From JANPPS01 sp964242575 (GTDB lineage: Bacteria > Pseudomonadota > Alphaproteobacteria > Acetobacterales > Acetobacteraceae), in NCBI GenBank assembly GCA_964242575.1, contig CAXTCN010000015.1:4235-68234 (forward strand): a stretch of DNA of 64,000 nt. Direction: 5' to 3'. A model generated the notes under the pieces. The model did not search any database. It saw only the letters and a program-made list of their open reading frames with translations, and was not told where the DNA came from. The translations under genes and the position numbers were made by a program. The stretch's first letter is position 1. Every line of letters begins with the position of its first letter. Positions 1-7,291 of the stretch are shown here, piece after piece.

Positions 1-746
1 CGGGTCCGCGCGCCGTAAAAGAAGCGCACCGGACGCCGCTCGCCGCTGTGAACGTGGTCATGCAGGATGGACCACAGCGGCGACATGCCGGAGCCGCCGC
101 CCACCAGCAGCAACGGGCCGGGCCGGGCCTCGCGCCGGAAACAGGTGCCGTACGGGCCTTTCGCCGCCAGCCTCATGCCGGGCGTCAACGCGCCATCCAG
201 CAGCGCGGAGAACGCGCCGTCCGCGTACTTCTTGACGATGAATTGCAGCCGGGTCGGCTCGTTGGGCGCGCTCGCCATCGAGTACGCCCGGGTGATGCCG
301 GCGTCGGGGATGGTCAGGTCCACGTACTGCCCGGCCCAAAAGCGCAGCGGCGCGTCCAGCTCCATCTCCAGCAGGCGGATGTCGTGCGTGAGCGCGGTGA
401 TGGCGGTGAGCGTGGCGCCATAGGACTTCACGGCGATGGAGCGCCGCATCAGGTCCTCGTCGAAGTTCAATAGCTCGACCACGATGTCGCTGTAGGCCAG
501 CGTGCGGCACAGCAGGATGTGGTCGGTGTCGCGCTCGTGCTCCATCAGCGCGAAGGTCGAGTATTTCAGCAACTCGATGTCGCCCTCCATCAGGCGGGAC
601 TTGCAACTGCTGCACTGGCCCTCTTTGCAGCCGTGCATCACCGAGATGCCCTGCCGGAACGCGGCGTCCAGCACGGTTTCGCCCTCGCTCACGTCCATCT
701 CGATCCCGACCGGCTCGAAGCGGACCTTATGGATCATGTCGGCCAT
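1..746 (-). CDS. prmB: Propane-type soluble diiron monooxygenase reductase (partial, C-terminus off the left edge)
   Basis: This is the NADH-dependent electron-transfer component that reduces the diiron hydroxylase through a 2Fe-2S centre and FAD. The N-terminus starts at the ATG at 744-746 and has a plant-type ferredoxin domain with cysteines at about C40, C45, C48 and C80 (CKEGQCSSC, then LLCR). It is followed by a ferredoxin-reductase FAD domain with the RAYSMASAPN motif and the start of the NAD domain (LLVGGGSGMSPLW). About 248 residues are visible out of the roughly 340-350 usual for the family. The gene lies 65 bases downstream of the hydroxylase large subunit on the same strand. Large subunit followed by reductase is the order seen in prmABCD/mimABCD operons, so the small subunit and coupling protein are expected just outside the window. 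The naming as propane type is by family resemblance; the true substrate is not shown by sequence. Confidence 0.88.
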   Translation of the reverse strand, partial: MADMIHKVRFEPVGIEMDVSEGETVLDAAFRQGISVMHGCKEGQCSSCKSRLMEGDIELLKYSTFALMEHERDTDHILLCRTLAYSDIVVELLNFDEDLMRRSIAVKSYGATLTAITALTHDIRLLEMELDAPLRFWAGQYVDLTIPDAGITRAYSMASAPNEPTRLQFIVKKYADGAFSALLDGALTPGMRLAAKGPYGTCFRREARPGPLLLVGGGSGMSPLWSILHDHVHSGERRPVRFFYGART

Positions 747-811
747 GGCGTTCCCCACTCCGGTGCAGTCGCCGGGGGCCGGCGCGCGGCCGCCCCCCGG
801 GTCGTTAGCGG

Positions 812-2482
812 TTAGTTGAAGGGCGTAATCTTGAAGCCCTTGCGGTACTCGGCCGTGGCCGCCACGCGCTGCTCCGGGGTCAGCGCCCGGAACGCGGTGA
901 GCGGGCTGCCGAGCTTGTGGCCGCGCACGTCGTCCAGCGTCCACATCTTCTTGTCCTCGAAGTGCAGATGCGGCTGCGGCACCAGCGTCTTGCCGTCGCT
1001 GCGGACGAAGTTGAGGTCCACCAGCGCGTCGGCCAGGTCCCAGCCGTTGTAGCACTCCTCCCACTCGCGCCTGCCACTGAAGCGGCCCATCGCGGGCGTC
1101 GGCCGGCCCTCGTACTCCGGCGCGAACGCCACCTTGTGCGTCCAGCGGCAGATTTCCGAGCAGTAGGTGTAGATTTTGCCGTCCACCTCGTCGCAGCAGA
1201 AGTCCTCGCGGATCAGGCAGGGGACCATGCAGCTCCAGCAACGGTGCGGATAGACGTAGCCGGTGTCCTGGTTGAACAGGATGTTGGTTTCGCCCCGGTG
1301 GCTGAGTTTCTCGTACCAGCGCCAGTAATCGCCGAACTCGGCATACCAGCCGGGATACTTATGCTCGAACCACTCGAAGTCCTTGTCGGTTTGCGCTTCC
1401 TGACGCCAGAACGCCACCGGCCAGCCGACCGAGAAGAACTGCGCGGTCTTGTGGACATAGTTGCCCTTGACCATGCGGTCCCACGCCGCCGCCACGTCGT
1501 CGTGGTGGATCTTGATGCCGTACTTCTCCAGCGGCAGCATGTAGGTCCGGTAGTAGTCCTCGTAGATCCAGCGGTGCCACAGCTCCGCGTAGCTTTCCTT
1601 GTTCTTGTCCCGGTCCTTGGTGCCGTACTCGACGACGGTGCCGACCGCGGCGTCCACGATGGCGTGGTTCTGCCAGAACGCATACTTGAGGTCGCGCTCG
1701 ATAAGCTGGTGGTTGTCCGGGTCGTTGATCAGCGATATCAGCAGCGAGTGCCCGTTGCCGATGTGCCGGCTTTCGTCCGATTGCACCGATAGGAACACGG
1801 TGGGCAGCGCGTAGTCGCCGTTGCGCGCGGCCTCGGACGGCATGGCGACGAACAGCGTGTTGGTGAACGCGGTTTCCGCCACGACGGTCAGGTAGATGTT
1901 GGCCGAGGTGATGGCGTCGCCGGTGACGAAGCCCTCGGCGAACTGCCGGCCGATGGTGCTGGCGTAGCACTTGCCGAATGCGGCCTCGGTGATGTCGAAC
2001 CCGGCCGGGTCGACGTAGTTCTCCATGTACCACTTCTTCAGGTTCATCTGGATGGTGGAGTGGCGGAACTCGTCGATCATCTGCATCGCGAACCCGGTGC
2101 GCAGCTCCTCACCGGGCGCCAGGCGTCCGACCATCGCCATGGAGCGCGCCGCGGAAATCTCTGGGAACGGGATGATCGCCAAAAACAGCTTCATCCACTC
2201 GACCCAGCGCGGCTCCACGTTGCGGAACATGTCGCCCCGCAACGCGGCGTCCAGCGCGCCATACACCCGGTTGTCCTTTTCCTCCTGCATGGGGAAGTAG
2301 GACCGCAGCACCTGCTTCATCGGGTCGCGCGGGGACTTCTTGATTTTGTAGTCGGTCGGGAAGGTCATCGCCTCCTGGACATAGCTTGGCGTCCAGCCGA
2401 GGTCGGCGATGCGGCGGGTGGCTTCGCCGATGCTTATTCCCTTCTGCGCGGTGATTTTGTTGAGGTTCATACCTTCAGGCAT
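812..2482 (-). CDS. prmA: Propane/short-chain alkane monooxygenase hydroxylase large (alpha) subunit
   Basis: This is the catalytic diiron subunit that inserts oxygen into gaseous alkanes, typically propane to 2-propanol, and in related enzymes phenols or acetone. The 556-aa length matches group 5 soluble diiron monooxygenases. Diiron ligands are visible: E108 (PFPEISAARS), E138/H141 (DEFRH), E203 (VAETAF) and E237/H240 (DESRH), so both four-helix-bundle E...ExxH sets are intact. The C-terminal third is rich in Cys and aromatic residues (CWSCMVPC, DFCCDEV), as in this group. I chose the ATG at 2480-2482 because an AGGAG sits 9 bases upstream; GTG 2488 and ATG 2470 are in frame as alternatives. 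It is the first gene of the operon, is followed by the reductase, and is preceded by a sigma-54 promoter at 2703-2718. Alternative annotations in this family are phenol hydroxylase or acetone monooxygenase. Confidence 0.9.
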   Translation of the reverse strand: MPEGMNLNKITAQKGISIGEATRRIADLGWTPSYVQEAMTFPTDYKIKKSPRDPMKQVLRSYFPMQEEKDNRVYGALDAALRGDMFRNVEPRWVEWMKLFLAIIPFPEISAARSMAMVGRLAPGEELRTGFAMQMIDEFRHSTIQMNLKKWYMENYVDPAGFDITEAAFGKCYASTIGRQFAEGFVTGDAITSANIYLTVVAETAFTNTLFVAMPSEAARNGDYALPTVFLSVQSDESRHIGNGHSLLISLINDPDNHQLIERDLKYAFWQNHAIVDAAVGTVVEYGTKDRDKNKESYAELWHRWIYEDYYRTYMLPLEKYGIKIHHDDVAAAWDRMVKGNYVHKTAQFFSVGWPVAFWRQEAQTDKDFEWFEHKYPGWYAEFGDYWRWYEKLSHRGETNILFNQDTGYVYPHRCWSCMVPCLIREDFCCDEVDGKIYTYCSEICRWTHKVAFAPEYEGRPTPAMGRFSGRREWEECYNGWDLADALVDLNFVRSDGKTLVPQPHLHFEDKKMWTLDDVRGHKLGSPLTAFRALTPEQRVAATAEYRKGFKITPFN

Positions 2483-2702
2483 CTGCACATACTCCTGCTT
2501 GGCGGTTGATCGCTCCGTGACCCGCCGGCGCGTGGCCGGGCAGCGTCACGCTGGTCATCAATGCAGCGGAAACAGATAGGCCAGCCCTCAAGCAACCTTG
2601 GACCGTTCGCGTGGGATACGCTCCCATGCAGCCTCCCCGTGGCAGTTGTTCCCTATGGCCGTTTGGCAACGCACCGTCTGCCATTGACTGGATGAAGTCA
2701 AA

Positions 2703-2718
2703 TGCAACCGACATGCCA
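2703..2718 (-). promoter_or_regulatory. Sigma-54 (-24/-12) promoter of the monooxygenase operon
   Basis: On the minus strand the sequence reads TGGCATG-TCGG-TTGCA, a near-perfect match to the sigma-54 consensus TGGCACG-N4-TTGCW with the GG and GC dinucleotides 10 bases apart. It lies about 220 bases upstream of prmA, which leaves a long untranslated leader, and about 75 bases downstream of a pair of palindromes that look like activator sites. A sigma-54-type activator gene lies at 4321-6141. Confidence 0.8.
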
Positions 2719-2792
2719 CTTGCAGATTTATGCTGGCCCCACACGTCGAAAGGTATTTCTTGCAGTATTGCTGACCTAACTGAATAGGGCGG

Positions 2793-2841
2793 TGTCTCGT
2801 TTTGCGACAACTTGCTGGGACTCATGTCGCGGAATGGGACA
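2793..2841 (-). promoter_or_regulatory. Tandem activator-binding palindromes upstream of the monooxygenase promoter
   Basis: Two 17-base imperfect palindromes occur here: TGTCTCGTTTTGCGACA (2793-2809) and TGTCGCGGAATGGGACA (2825-2841). Both fit TGTCNC-N5-GNGACA, and their centres are 32 bases apart, close to three helical turns. The position upstream of a sigma-54 promoter is where an enhancer-binding protein with a Fis-type helix-turn-helix would bind. Similar palindromes occur between the alcohol dehydrogenase and the activator gene (4195-4237). Assignment to that activator is inference. The rest of 2489-2857 shows no gene. Confidence 0.65.
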
Positions 2842-2857
2842 TGCTGCGGCGCAGCAG

Positions 2858-3046
2858 TCACGGCGCCGGTTCCGCGCCGGGGCGGCTGAGCGGCTTGCCC
2901 TCGGCGATGAAGCGCGCGGCCAGCACCAGCGTGCCCATGGCGAAGTCCTTGCCGTGCGCCGCGATCATCTCTTCGGCCAGCATCCCCAGGCGCTCAAAGA
3001 AGCGGTCCTTCGAGATGTCTTCGCTGGCAGGCTGCAACGCCGTCAC
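2858..3046 (-). CDS. Small conserved-looking protein coupled to alcohol dehydrogenase
   Basis: This 62-aa reading frame starts with GTG at 3044-3046, overlapping the TGA of the alcohol dehydrogenase (GTGA overlap), and is clearly translated from the same message. It begins VTALQPASEDISKDRF and ends with a proline-rich tail. The middle (about residues 12-50: FFERLGMLAEEMIAAHGKD, then FAMGTLVLAARFIAEGKPL) reads as two amphipathic helices separated by a short loop. There is no signal peptide, membrane span or recognisable catalytic motif. I do not recognise a named family. Its position between an alkane monooxygenase operon and a secondary-alcohol dehydrogenase, with translational coupling, suggests an accessory role in alkane or alcohol metabolism. 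That role is inference. Confidence 0.7.
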   Translation of the reverse strand: MTALQPASEDISKDRFFERLGMLAEEMIAAHGKDFAMGTLVLAARFIAEGKPLSRPGAEPAP

Positions 3047-4086
3047 GGGATCAGCACCGCGCGGCCCTTGATTTGGCCGTGGTGCAGGTCGTGCAGCGCC
3101 TGGTTGGCCTCGGCCAGCCGGTACTCGCGCGTGGCGAGGTTCACCAGCCCCCGATCCGCCAGCGCCATCAGCTCCACGAGTTCGGGGTAGGTGCCGACCA
3201 GGTTGCCGACGATGCTTTTTTCGGAGGTGATCATGTCGATGGTCGGCAGCTCGATTTTCCCGCCGTAGCCCACGATGTAGTACGTGCCGCCGTTGCGGGT
3301 CATGGCGATGCCCTGCGCCACCGCCTCGCCCTCGCCCACGAAGTCGATCACCGCCTGCGCGCCGTGCCCGCCGGTCAGCGCCATGACGCTGTCCGACATG
3401 CCCTCGTCGGCCAGCACGGTGTGGTGCGCGCCGCACTGCTGCGCCAGCTCCAACGCGGCAGCCGAGCGGTCGATGACGATGACCTCCGCCGCGCACAGCG
3501 CCCGCAGCACCTGGACGCCGATATGGCCCAGGCCGCCGGCGCCGATCACCACCGCGTACTCGCCGGGCAACAGGTGGCGCGAGGCCTTTTTCGCCGCCCG
3601 GTACGCCGTCAGCCCGGCGTCGGTGTATGGCGCGACATCCTTCGGCGCCAGGGTTTTGGGCAGCTTAATCAGCGCCCGCTCGCCGCTCAGCAGGTACTCG
3701 GCATAGCCGCCGTCGGCGTTGATGCCGGGGAAGCGGCTGTCGGTGGCGTGCATGTCGTCGCCGCGCCGGCAGGCCAGGCAGTGGCCGCTGGTGACAAGTG
3801 GGTGGCAGATCACCGCGTCGCCGACCCGCACGCCCTCGACGCCCCGTCCCACCGCCTCGACCCAGCCGGCGTTCTCGTGGCCCATGATGTAGGGCAGCGC
3901 CACGTCCACCTTGCTGCGCCAGATGCCCTCGACGATGTGCAGGTCCGTGCGGCACACCCCCGCGCCGCCGATCCGCACGATGACGTCGGTGGGTTTGGAT
4001 ATGCTGAGGTCCGGCACGTCCTCGTACTGGACGAACTCGTTGCTGGTGAGCGTCTCGTCGTAGCGGTGCAGCACAGCAGCCTTCAC
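3043..4086 (-). CDS. NAD(P)-dependent zinc alcohol dehydrogenase (MDR family), likely for 2-propanol or other short alcohols
   Basis: This enzyme oxidises an alcohol to a ketone or aldehyde with NAD and should act on the product of the neighbouring alkane monooxygenase. It is 347 aa, of normal MDR length. Catalytic-zinc residues are visible (GVCRTD near residue 40 and GHENAGWVE near 70), and the Rossmann motif is VVIGAGGLGHIGVQ near 175. The structural-zinc loop is unusual: where relatives have four cysteines, this protein reads TSGHCLACRRGDDMHATD, with Ser and Ala at the first and fourth positions. The start is the GTG at 4084-4086, preceded by AGGGGAGA; a longer frame runs upstream but lacks a ribosome-binding site. 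A sigma-54 promoter lies 45 bases upstream at 4131-4145. A 62-aa gene overlaps its stop. Confidence 0.88.
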   Translation of the reverse strand: MKAAVLHRYDETLTSNEFVQYEDVPDLSISKPTDVIVRIGGAGVCRTDLHIVEGIWRSKVDVALPYIMGHENAGWVEAVGRGVEGVRVGDAVICHPLVTSGHCLACRRGDDMHATDSRFPGINADGGYAEYLLSGERALIKLPKTLAPKDVAPYTDAGLTAYRAAKKASRHLLPGEYAVVIGAGGLGHIGVQVLRALCAAEVIVIDRSAAALELAQQCGAHHTVLADEGMSDSVMALTGGHGAQAVIDFVGEGEAVAQGIAMTRNGGTYYIVGYGGKIELPTIDMITSEKSIVGNLVGTYPELVELMALADRGLVNLATREYRLAEANQALHDLHHGQIKGRAVLIP

Positions 4087-4130
4087 GGCTTGTCTCCCCT
4101 TATTATGGCGTTGTCCCCGTCCGCCCTGTC

Positions 4131-4145
4131 GCAACGGCCGTGCCA
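4131..4145 (-). promoter_or_regulatory. Sigma-54 (-24/-12) promoter of the alcohol dehydrogenase gene
   Basis: The minus strand reads TGGCACG-GCCG-TTGC, an exact match to the conserved positions of the sigma-54 consensus with correct GG-to-GC spacing. It is 45 bases upstream of the dehydrogenase start codon, so transcription would begin about 30 bases before the gene. With the matching promoter upstream of prmA it implies a two-unit regulon controlled by the adjacent activator. Confidence 0.78.
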
Positions 4146-4194
4146 GCCAGTAACCCGTTGACTTTGCTTGGCCGCGGCGGGACTGCTGTTCCAT

Positions 4195-4237
4195 TGTCCA
4201 ACACGTGCGACATGCGGCAATGTTCCGTTCCTGAACA
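4195..4237. promoter_or_regulatory. Activator-binding palindromes between alcohol dehydrogenase and its regulator
   Basis: Two inverted repeats lie here: TGTCCAACACGTGCGACA (4195-4212, 18 bases) and TGTTCCGTTCCTGAACA (4221-4237, 17 bases). They share the TGTY...RACA outline with the pair at 2793-2841. They lie about 50-100 bases upstream of the sigma-54 promoter at 4131-4145 and 84 bases before the activator start codon, so they could serve both activation of the dehydrogenase and autoregulation. The site assignment is inference from symmetry and position. Confidence 0.55.
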
Positions 4238-4320
4238 CTTGCGCCGTCTTGCGAATACGGCGCTGGCGTTGGCCGTGACAGGCGCGTTACCGTGCCCGCC
4301 CAGGACCATGGGGAGGCGTC

Positions 4321-6141
4321 ATGCTGCTATCGGCGGACGACCGGCTCGGCCGGGCGCGGATCGTGCTGGAACGGCGCGGGCAGGCGGCGCAGGACCTGCT
4401 GCCGCGCCCCATCGCCGAAAGCTGGGAGCGGTGCCTGGCCGCCGGCCTCGACCCGCAGCGCCCGCCGCCGCTGTCGGCCGCGACTGCCCGCGCCGTGCAG
4501 CGCGCCCGCGAGCAGGCCGCCGTGCTGCGCCGCCTCGCGCTCGTTGAGATGGAGAGCCTGTATCACCAGATCGCCGGCACCAACTTCATGATCGCCTTGG
4601 CCGCGCCGGACGGGATGCTGCTGGACACCATTTGCGACAGCAGCTTCAGCGATACCGCCCGCGCCGCCTCCATCCAGCCGGGCATGCTGTGGAACGAGGC
4701 GCAGTGCGGCACCAACGCGCTCGGCACCGTGGCGCAGACCGGCCAGGCCGTCACGGTGCACGGCGGCGAGCACTTTTTTGGCCGCTACGGCGGATTGACC
4801 TGCACCGCGGTGCCGGTATTCGGCGCCGACGGCGCGCTGGCCGGCGTGCTCGACGCCTCGTCCGACTGCCGGTCCCGCCAGCAGCACACGCACGCGCTGG
4901 TGTCGATGGCGGCGACGCAGATCGAGAACGGGTTGCTGCGTGAGCGCCACCAGGGCGATGTCATTATCGCCTTCCACAGCCGCGCCGAGTTCCTGCACAC
5001 ATTGAGCGCCGGGCTGCTGGCGCTGGACCGGGACGGGATGGTGCTGGCCGCCAACGCCCGCGCCCGGTTCCTGTTGCAAGGCCTGCCGGCGGTGCGCGGC
5101 CGGCGGTTCCATGACCTGTTCCGCACCAGCTTCGACGCCCTGCTGCACGCTGTCCGCGACGAGTGCCAACGCTTGGAGGACCGGGTGGGCAGCGCGTTCG
5201 CCGCCAAGCTGGAGACCTCCCCGCGCCCCCGCGCCATCGCGGTCCCCGCGCCGCCCGCCGTGTCCGGCTTCGTGGCCAACGACCCGGCCGTCGCCGCCGC
5301 ACTGCGCCAGGTCGAGGCCGCGGCCCCGCGCACGCTGCCCATCCTGATCCGCGGCGCAACCGGCACCGGCAAGGAGCAACTCGCCCGCCACGCGCACAAG
5401 GCCAGCGGCCGGGGCGGCGCGTTCGTGGCGGTGAACTGCGCCGCGGTGCCGGACACGTTGGTTGAGGCCGAGCTGTTCGGCCACGCCGACGGGGCGTTCA
5501 CCGGCGCGCGGCGCGGCGGCGCGCCTGGCTTGGTGCAGGGCGCCGACGGCGGCACGCTGTTCCTGGACGAGATCGGCGACATGCGGGTGGCGCTGCAATC
5601 GGTGCTGCTGCGTCTGCTGGACGACTGGACCGTGCGCCCGGTCGGCGGCGGCCGGCCGCGCACGGTGGACGTGCTGCTGGTGGCCGCGACCAACGTGGAT
5701 CTGGACCAGGCCGTCGCCGCCGGCCGGTTCCGCGCGGACCTGCTGTACCGCATCAACACGGTGGACGTGACCCTGCCGCCGCTGCACGCCCGCACGGACT
5801 TCGAGGCCGTGGCGCAGCACCTGCTGGCCCGCGTCGCGCCCAACGCGCGCCTGCTGCCCGAAGCCGCCGCCGCACTGGCGGAACGTCCCTGGCCCGGCAA
5901 CGCCCGCGAGCTGCGCAGCGTGCTGACCCGGCTTACGCTCGCCGATCCCGGGCGCATTATCGACTTGGCGGCGGTGGACGGCATGGATATTGCCGCGGTT
6001 CCGCGCAGCCTGCGGGCCATGCAGGCGGAGCGCGTGCGGGCGGTGCACCAACAGGTGGACCGCAACGTGGCCGAAACCGCGCGCCGGCTCAGCGTGTCGC
6101 GCAACACGGTTTACCGGGCGCTGCGTGGGGTTGGAGGGTAG
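4321..6141 (+). CDS. Sigma-54-dependent transcriptional activator, AcoR/AcxR/MimR-like
   Basis: This is an enhancer-binding protein that would activate sigma-54 RNA polymerase at the promoters found upstream of prmA and the alcohol dehydrogenase. Of its 606 residues, the N-terminal part (about 1-190) resembles the AcoR-type region with a GAF sensor. The AAA+ domain starts near 320, with Walker A GATGTGKE (about 345-352), the sigma-54-contact loop GAFTGA (about 390) and Walker B GGTLFLDEIGDM. The C-terminus has a Fis-type helix-turn-helix (NVAETARRLSVSRNTVYRAL). The family responds to alcohols or ketones, for example AcoR for acetoin and AcxR for acetone. The gene is divergent from the alcohol dehydrogenase across a 234-base intergenic region that holds putative binding sites. 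The inducer cannot be read from sequence. Confidence 0.9.
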   Translation: MLLSADDRLGRARIVLERRGQAAQDLLPRPIAESWERCLAAGLDPQRPPPLSAATARAVQRAREQAAVLRRLALVEMESLYHQIAGTNFMIALAAPDGMLLDTICDSSFSDTARAASIQPGMLWNEAQCGTNALGTVAQTGQAVTVHGGEHFFGRYGGLTCTAVPVFGADGALAGVLDASSDCRSRQQHTHALVSMAATQIENGLLRERHQGDVIIAFHSRAEFLHTLSAGLLALDRDGMVLAANARARFLLQGLPAVRGRRFHDLFRTSFDALLHAVRDECQRLEDRVGSAFAAKLETSPRPRAIAVPAPPAVSGFVANDPAVAAALRQVEAAAPRTLPILIRGATGTGKEQLARHAHKASGRGGAFVAVNCAAVPDTLVEAELFGHADGAFTGARRGGAPGLVQGADGGTLFLDEIGDMRVALQSVLLRLLDDWTVRPVGGGRPRTVDVLLVAATNVDLDQAVAAGRFRADLLYRINTVDVTLPPLHARTDFEAVAQHLLARVAPNARLLPEAAAALAERPWPGNARELRSVLTRLTLADPGRIIDLAAVDGMDIAAVPRSLRAMQAERVRAVHQQVDRNVAETARRLSVSRNTVYRALRGVGG

Positions 6142-6201
6142 GCCGGCACTTGGTGGGCCAGCCCTAGCGTCGCAGCGGGCCGATGGCGTAGGTTGCCCGG
6201 C

Positions 6202-6482
6202 ATGGCCATTTTCGCCGTTATCGTTCAAGCCGGCGCGGGCGGAGACAGCCTGGCCGCCGCTGTGCGCCAGCATTTCGGGGGCGCCAACTTCCAGCTTGAC
6301 GGGACCAGGGCTGGCTGGTGGCTGCCAGAGGCGCCGCAAAGGAAGTCTCCGACACGCTCGGCATCACGGACGGCGCGGCTGGGGCAGCCCTGGTGTTCGA
6401 GGTGGCGTCCTACTTCGGCCGGGCCAATCCGAATATCTGGTCGTGGATTAAGGACAACTGGGACGCGGGCAAGCATGGCTGA
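6202..6482 (+). pseudogene. Small conserved-type protein interrupted by a frameshift
   Basis: The frame starting at ATG 6202 encodes MAIFAVIVQAGAGGDSLAAA and onward for about 33 residues. Sensible coding then continues in another frame from about 6303 (QGWLVAARGAAKEVSDTLG) through FEVASYFGRANPNIWSWIK to the TGA at 6480-6482. Joined, the two parts give a protein of about 93 aa of one consistent character. The first frame after the break becomes Arg/Pro/Ser-rich, typical of out-of-frame GC-rich DNA. An indel near 6300-6303 (one missing or two extra bases) therefore separates the halves. It is either a real pseudogene or a sequence error. The function is unknown to me. Its 3' end overlaps the next start (ATGGCTGA). 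Confidence 0.6.
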
Positions 6483-6825
6483 GCAGCCTGGCAATGGGTC
6501 GCAAGACCCTGTGCCGCCCAGCGTTTTCGCTTTGGCGACGCCCAAGAGGCCTCGCTCGTACGCCGAGTTGTCGCACGACGAAGCCATGGCGGAAATTCGT
6601 GGTTTGCTGGCCAAACTGCGGAGCGCGTTCAGGGAGGTGGCTACCAAGGTGGACGCACAAGAGCGGTCTGCATCGGAAACCAGGGAGACGCTTCGCCAGT
6701 TAGCGCCCAGGATTAAGGATATTGCCAGTTTCATCAAGCATCGAGCGCCCGCGCTCGCGGACAAGGCCGATCTCGTAGGACTGACAGCCGAGTTGCGGGC
6801 AGAGATCGAAAAGCGTCCCACGTGA
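6475..6825 (+). CDS. Coiled-coil protein, probably truncated by an in-frame stop before a membrane anchor
   Basis: This 116-aa frame overlaps the end of the preceding gene. Residues 1-35 are low-complexity, and residues 36-115 are strongly helical and charged with heptad-like spacing (EIRGLLAKLRSAFREVATKV, then ADLVGLTAELRAEIEKR), so a coiled coil is expected. In the same frame, directly after the TGA at 6823-6825, the reading continues to a second stop at 6904-6906 and encodes RQAVLDMAWVFGLIAAAVAF and a few more residues, which looks like a C-terminal membrane helix. A single CGA-to-TGA change would explain the split. The original product would then be a membrane-anchored coiled-coil protein of about 143 aa. 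Function unknown. The stretch 6826-6923 otherwise holds nothing. Confidence 0.6.
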   Translation: MAEQPGNGSQDPVPPSVFALATPKRPRSYAELSHDEAMAEIRGLLAKLRSAFREVATKVDAQERSASETRETLRQLAPRIKDIASFIKHRAPALADKADLVGLTAELRAEIEKRPT

Positions 6826-6923
6826 CGGCAGGCCGTGCTGGACATGGCTTGGGTGTTCGGATTGATAGCCGCCGCGGTCGCGTTTGGAAGCCGGGCTGCC
6901 CGCTGAGCGGCCTGGCCGCACCC

Positions 6924-7283
6924 TCAAAGCCGGATAACCCCCAGCCGCGCCGCGTGCGCCACCGCGTCGGTGCGGCCGGTCGCGTCCAGCTTGTCCAGCA
7001 GTGACCGCACATGGAACTTGGCGGTGTGGACCGAGATGCCGAGACGCCGTGCCACCAGCTTGTTGGACGCGCCTTCGGCCAGCAAAGCCAGCACCTCGGC
7101 CTCGCGCGGGGTCAGGCCGATTGTCTCGTCCGGGAACCCGGGCCGGTCCGTCGTGAGCGTCGCGTCGGCTGGCTCCCCGGCGGCGGCCAGGCGCAGGCCC
7201 GGCACGTCGGACAGCAGCGCCGCCAGCCGGTCGGCGAGGTCCGGGTCCGCGACGGCCAGGGCAATGATGATCGGGTCGGTCAC
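6924..7283 (-). CDS. LuxR-family DNA-binding regulator with a shortened N-terminal domain
   Basis: This 119-aa protein ends in a LuxR/NarL-type helix-turn-helix (about residues 55-115: IGLTPREAEVLALLAEGASN, then KLVARRLGISVHTAKFHVRS). The first 50 residues (PIIIALAVADPDLADRLAALL) look like the first strand and helix of a receiver domain but are far too short for one and lack the phosphorylatable Asp. It starts with GTG 8 bases after the stop of the HtrA-like gene and is evidently in its operon. The pairing suggests that it transmits a signal from, or is controlled with, that protein. Target genes are unknown. Confidence 0.8.
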   Translation of the reverse strand: MTDPIIIALAVADPDLADRLAALLSDVPGLRLAAAGEPADATLTTDRPGFPDETIGLTPREAEVLALLAEGASNKLVARRLGISVHTAKFHVRSLLDKLDATGRTDAVAHAARLGVIRL

Positions 7284-7291
7284 GCGCCCGC

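Noticed and set aside
2858..3496. Long minus-strand open frame of 212 aa
   Set aside because: Most of it is an out-of-frame reading of the alcohol dehydrogenase (His/Gly/Arg-rich). Only the last 62 codons, from the GTG at 3046, look coding.
4327..6339. 670-codon minus-strand open frame opposite the sigma-54 activator
   Set aside because: It is an antisense shadow; the plus strand has Walker A, GAFTGA and Fis-type helix-turn-helix motifs.
6844..6906. Independent 20-aa membrane peptide (MAWVFGLIAAAVAFG...)
   Set aside because: It is in the same frame as the coiled-coil gene and directly follows its TGA, so it is better read as the severed C-terminus of that gene than as a separate gene.
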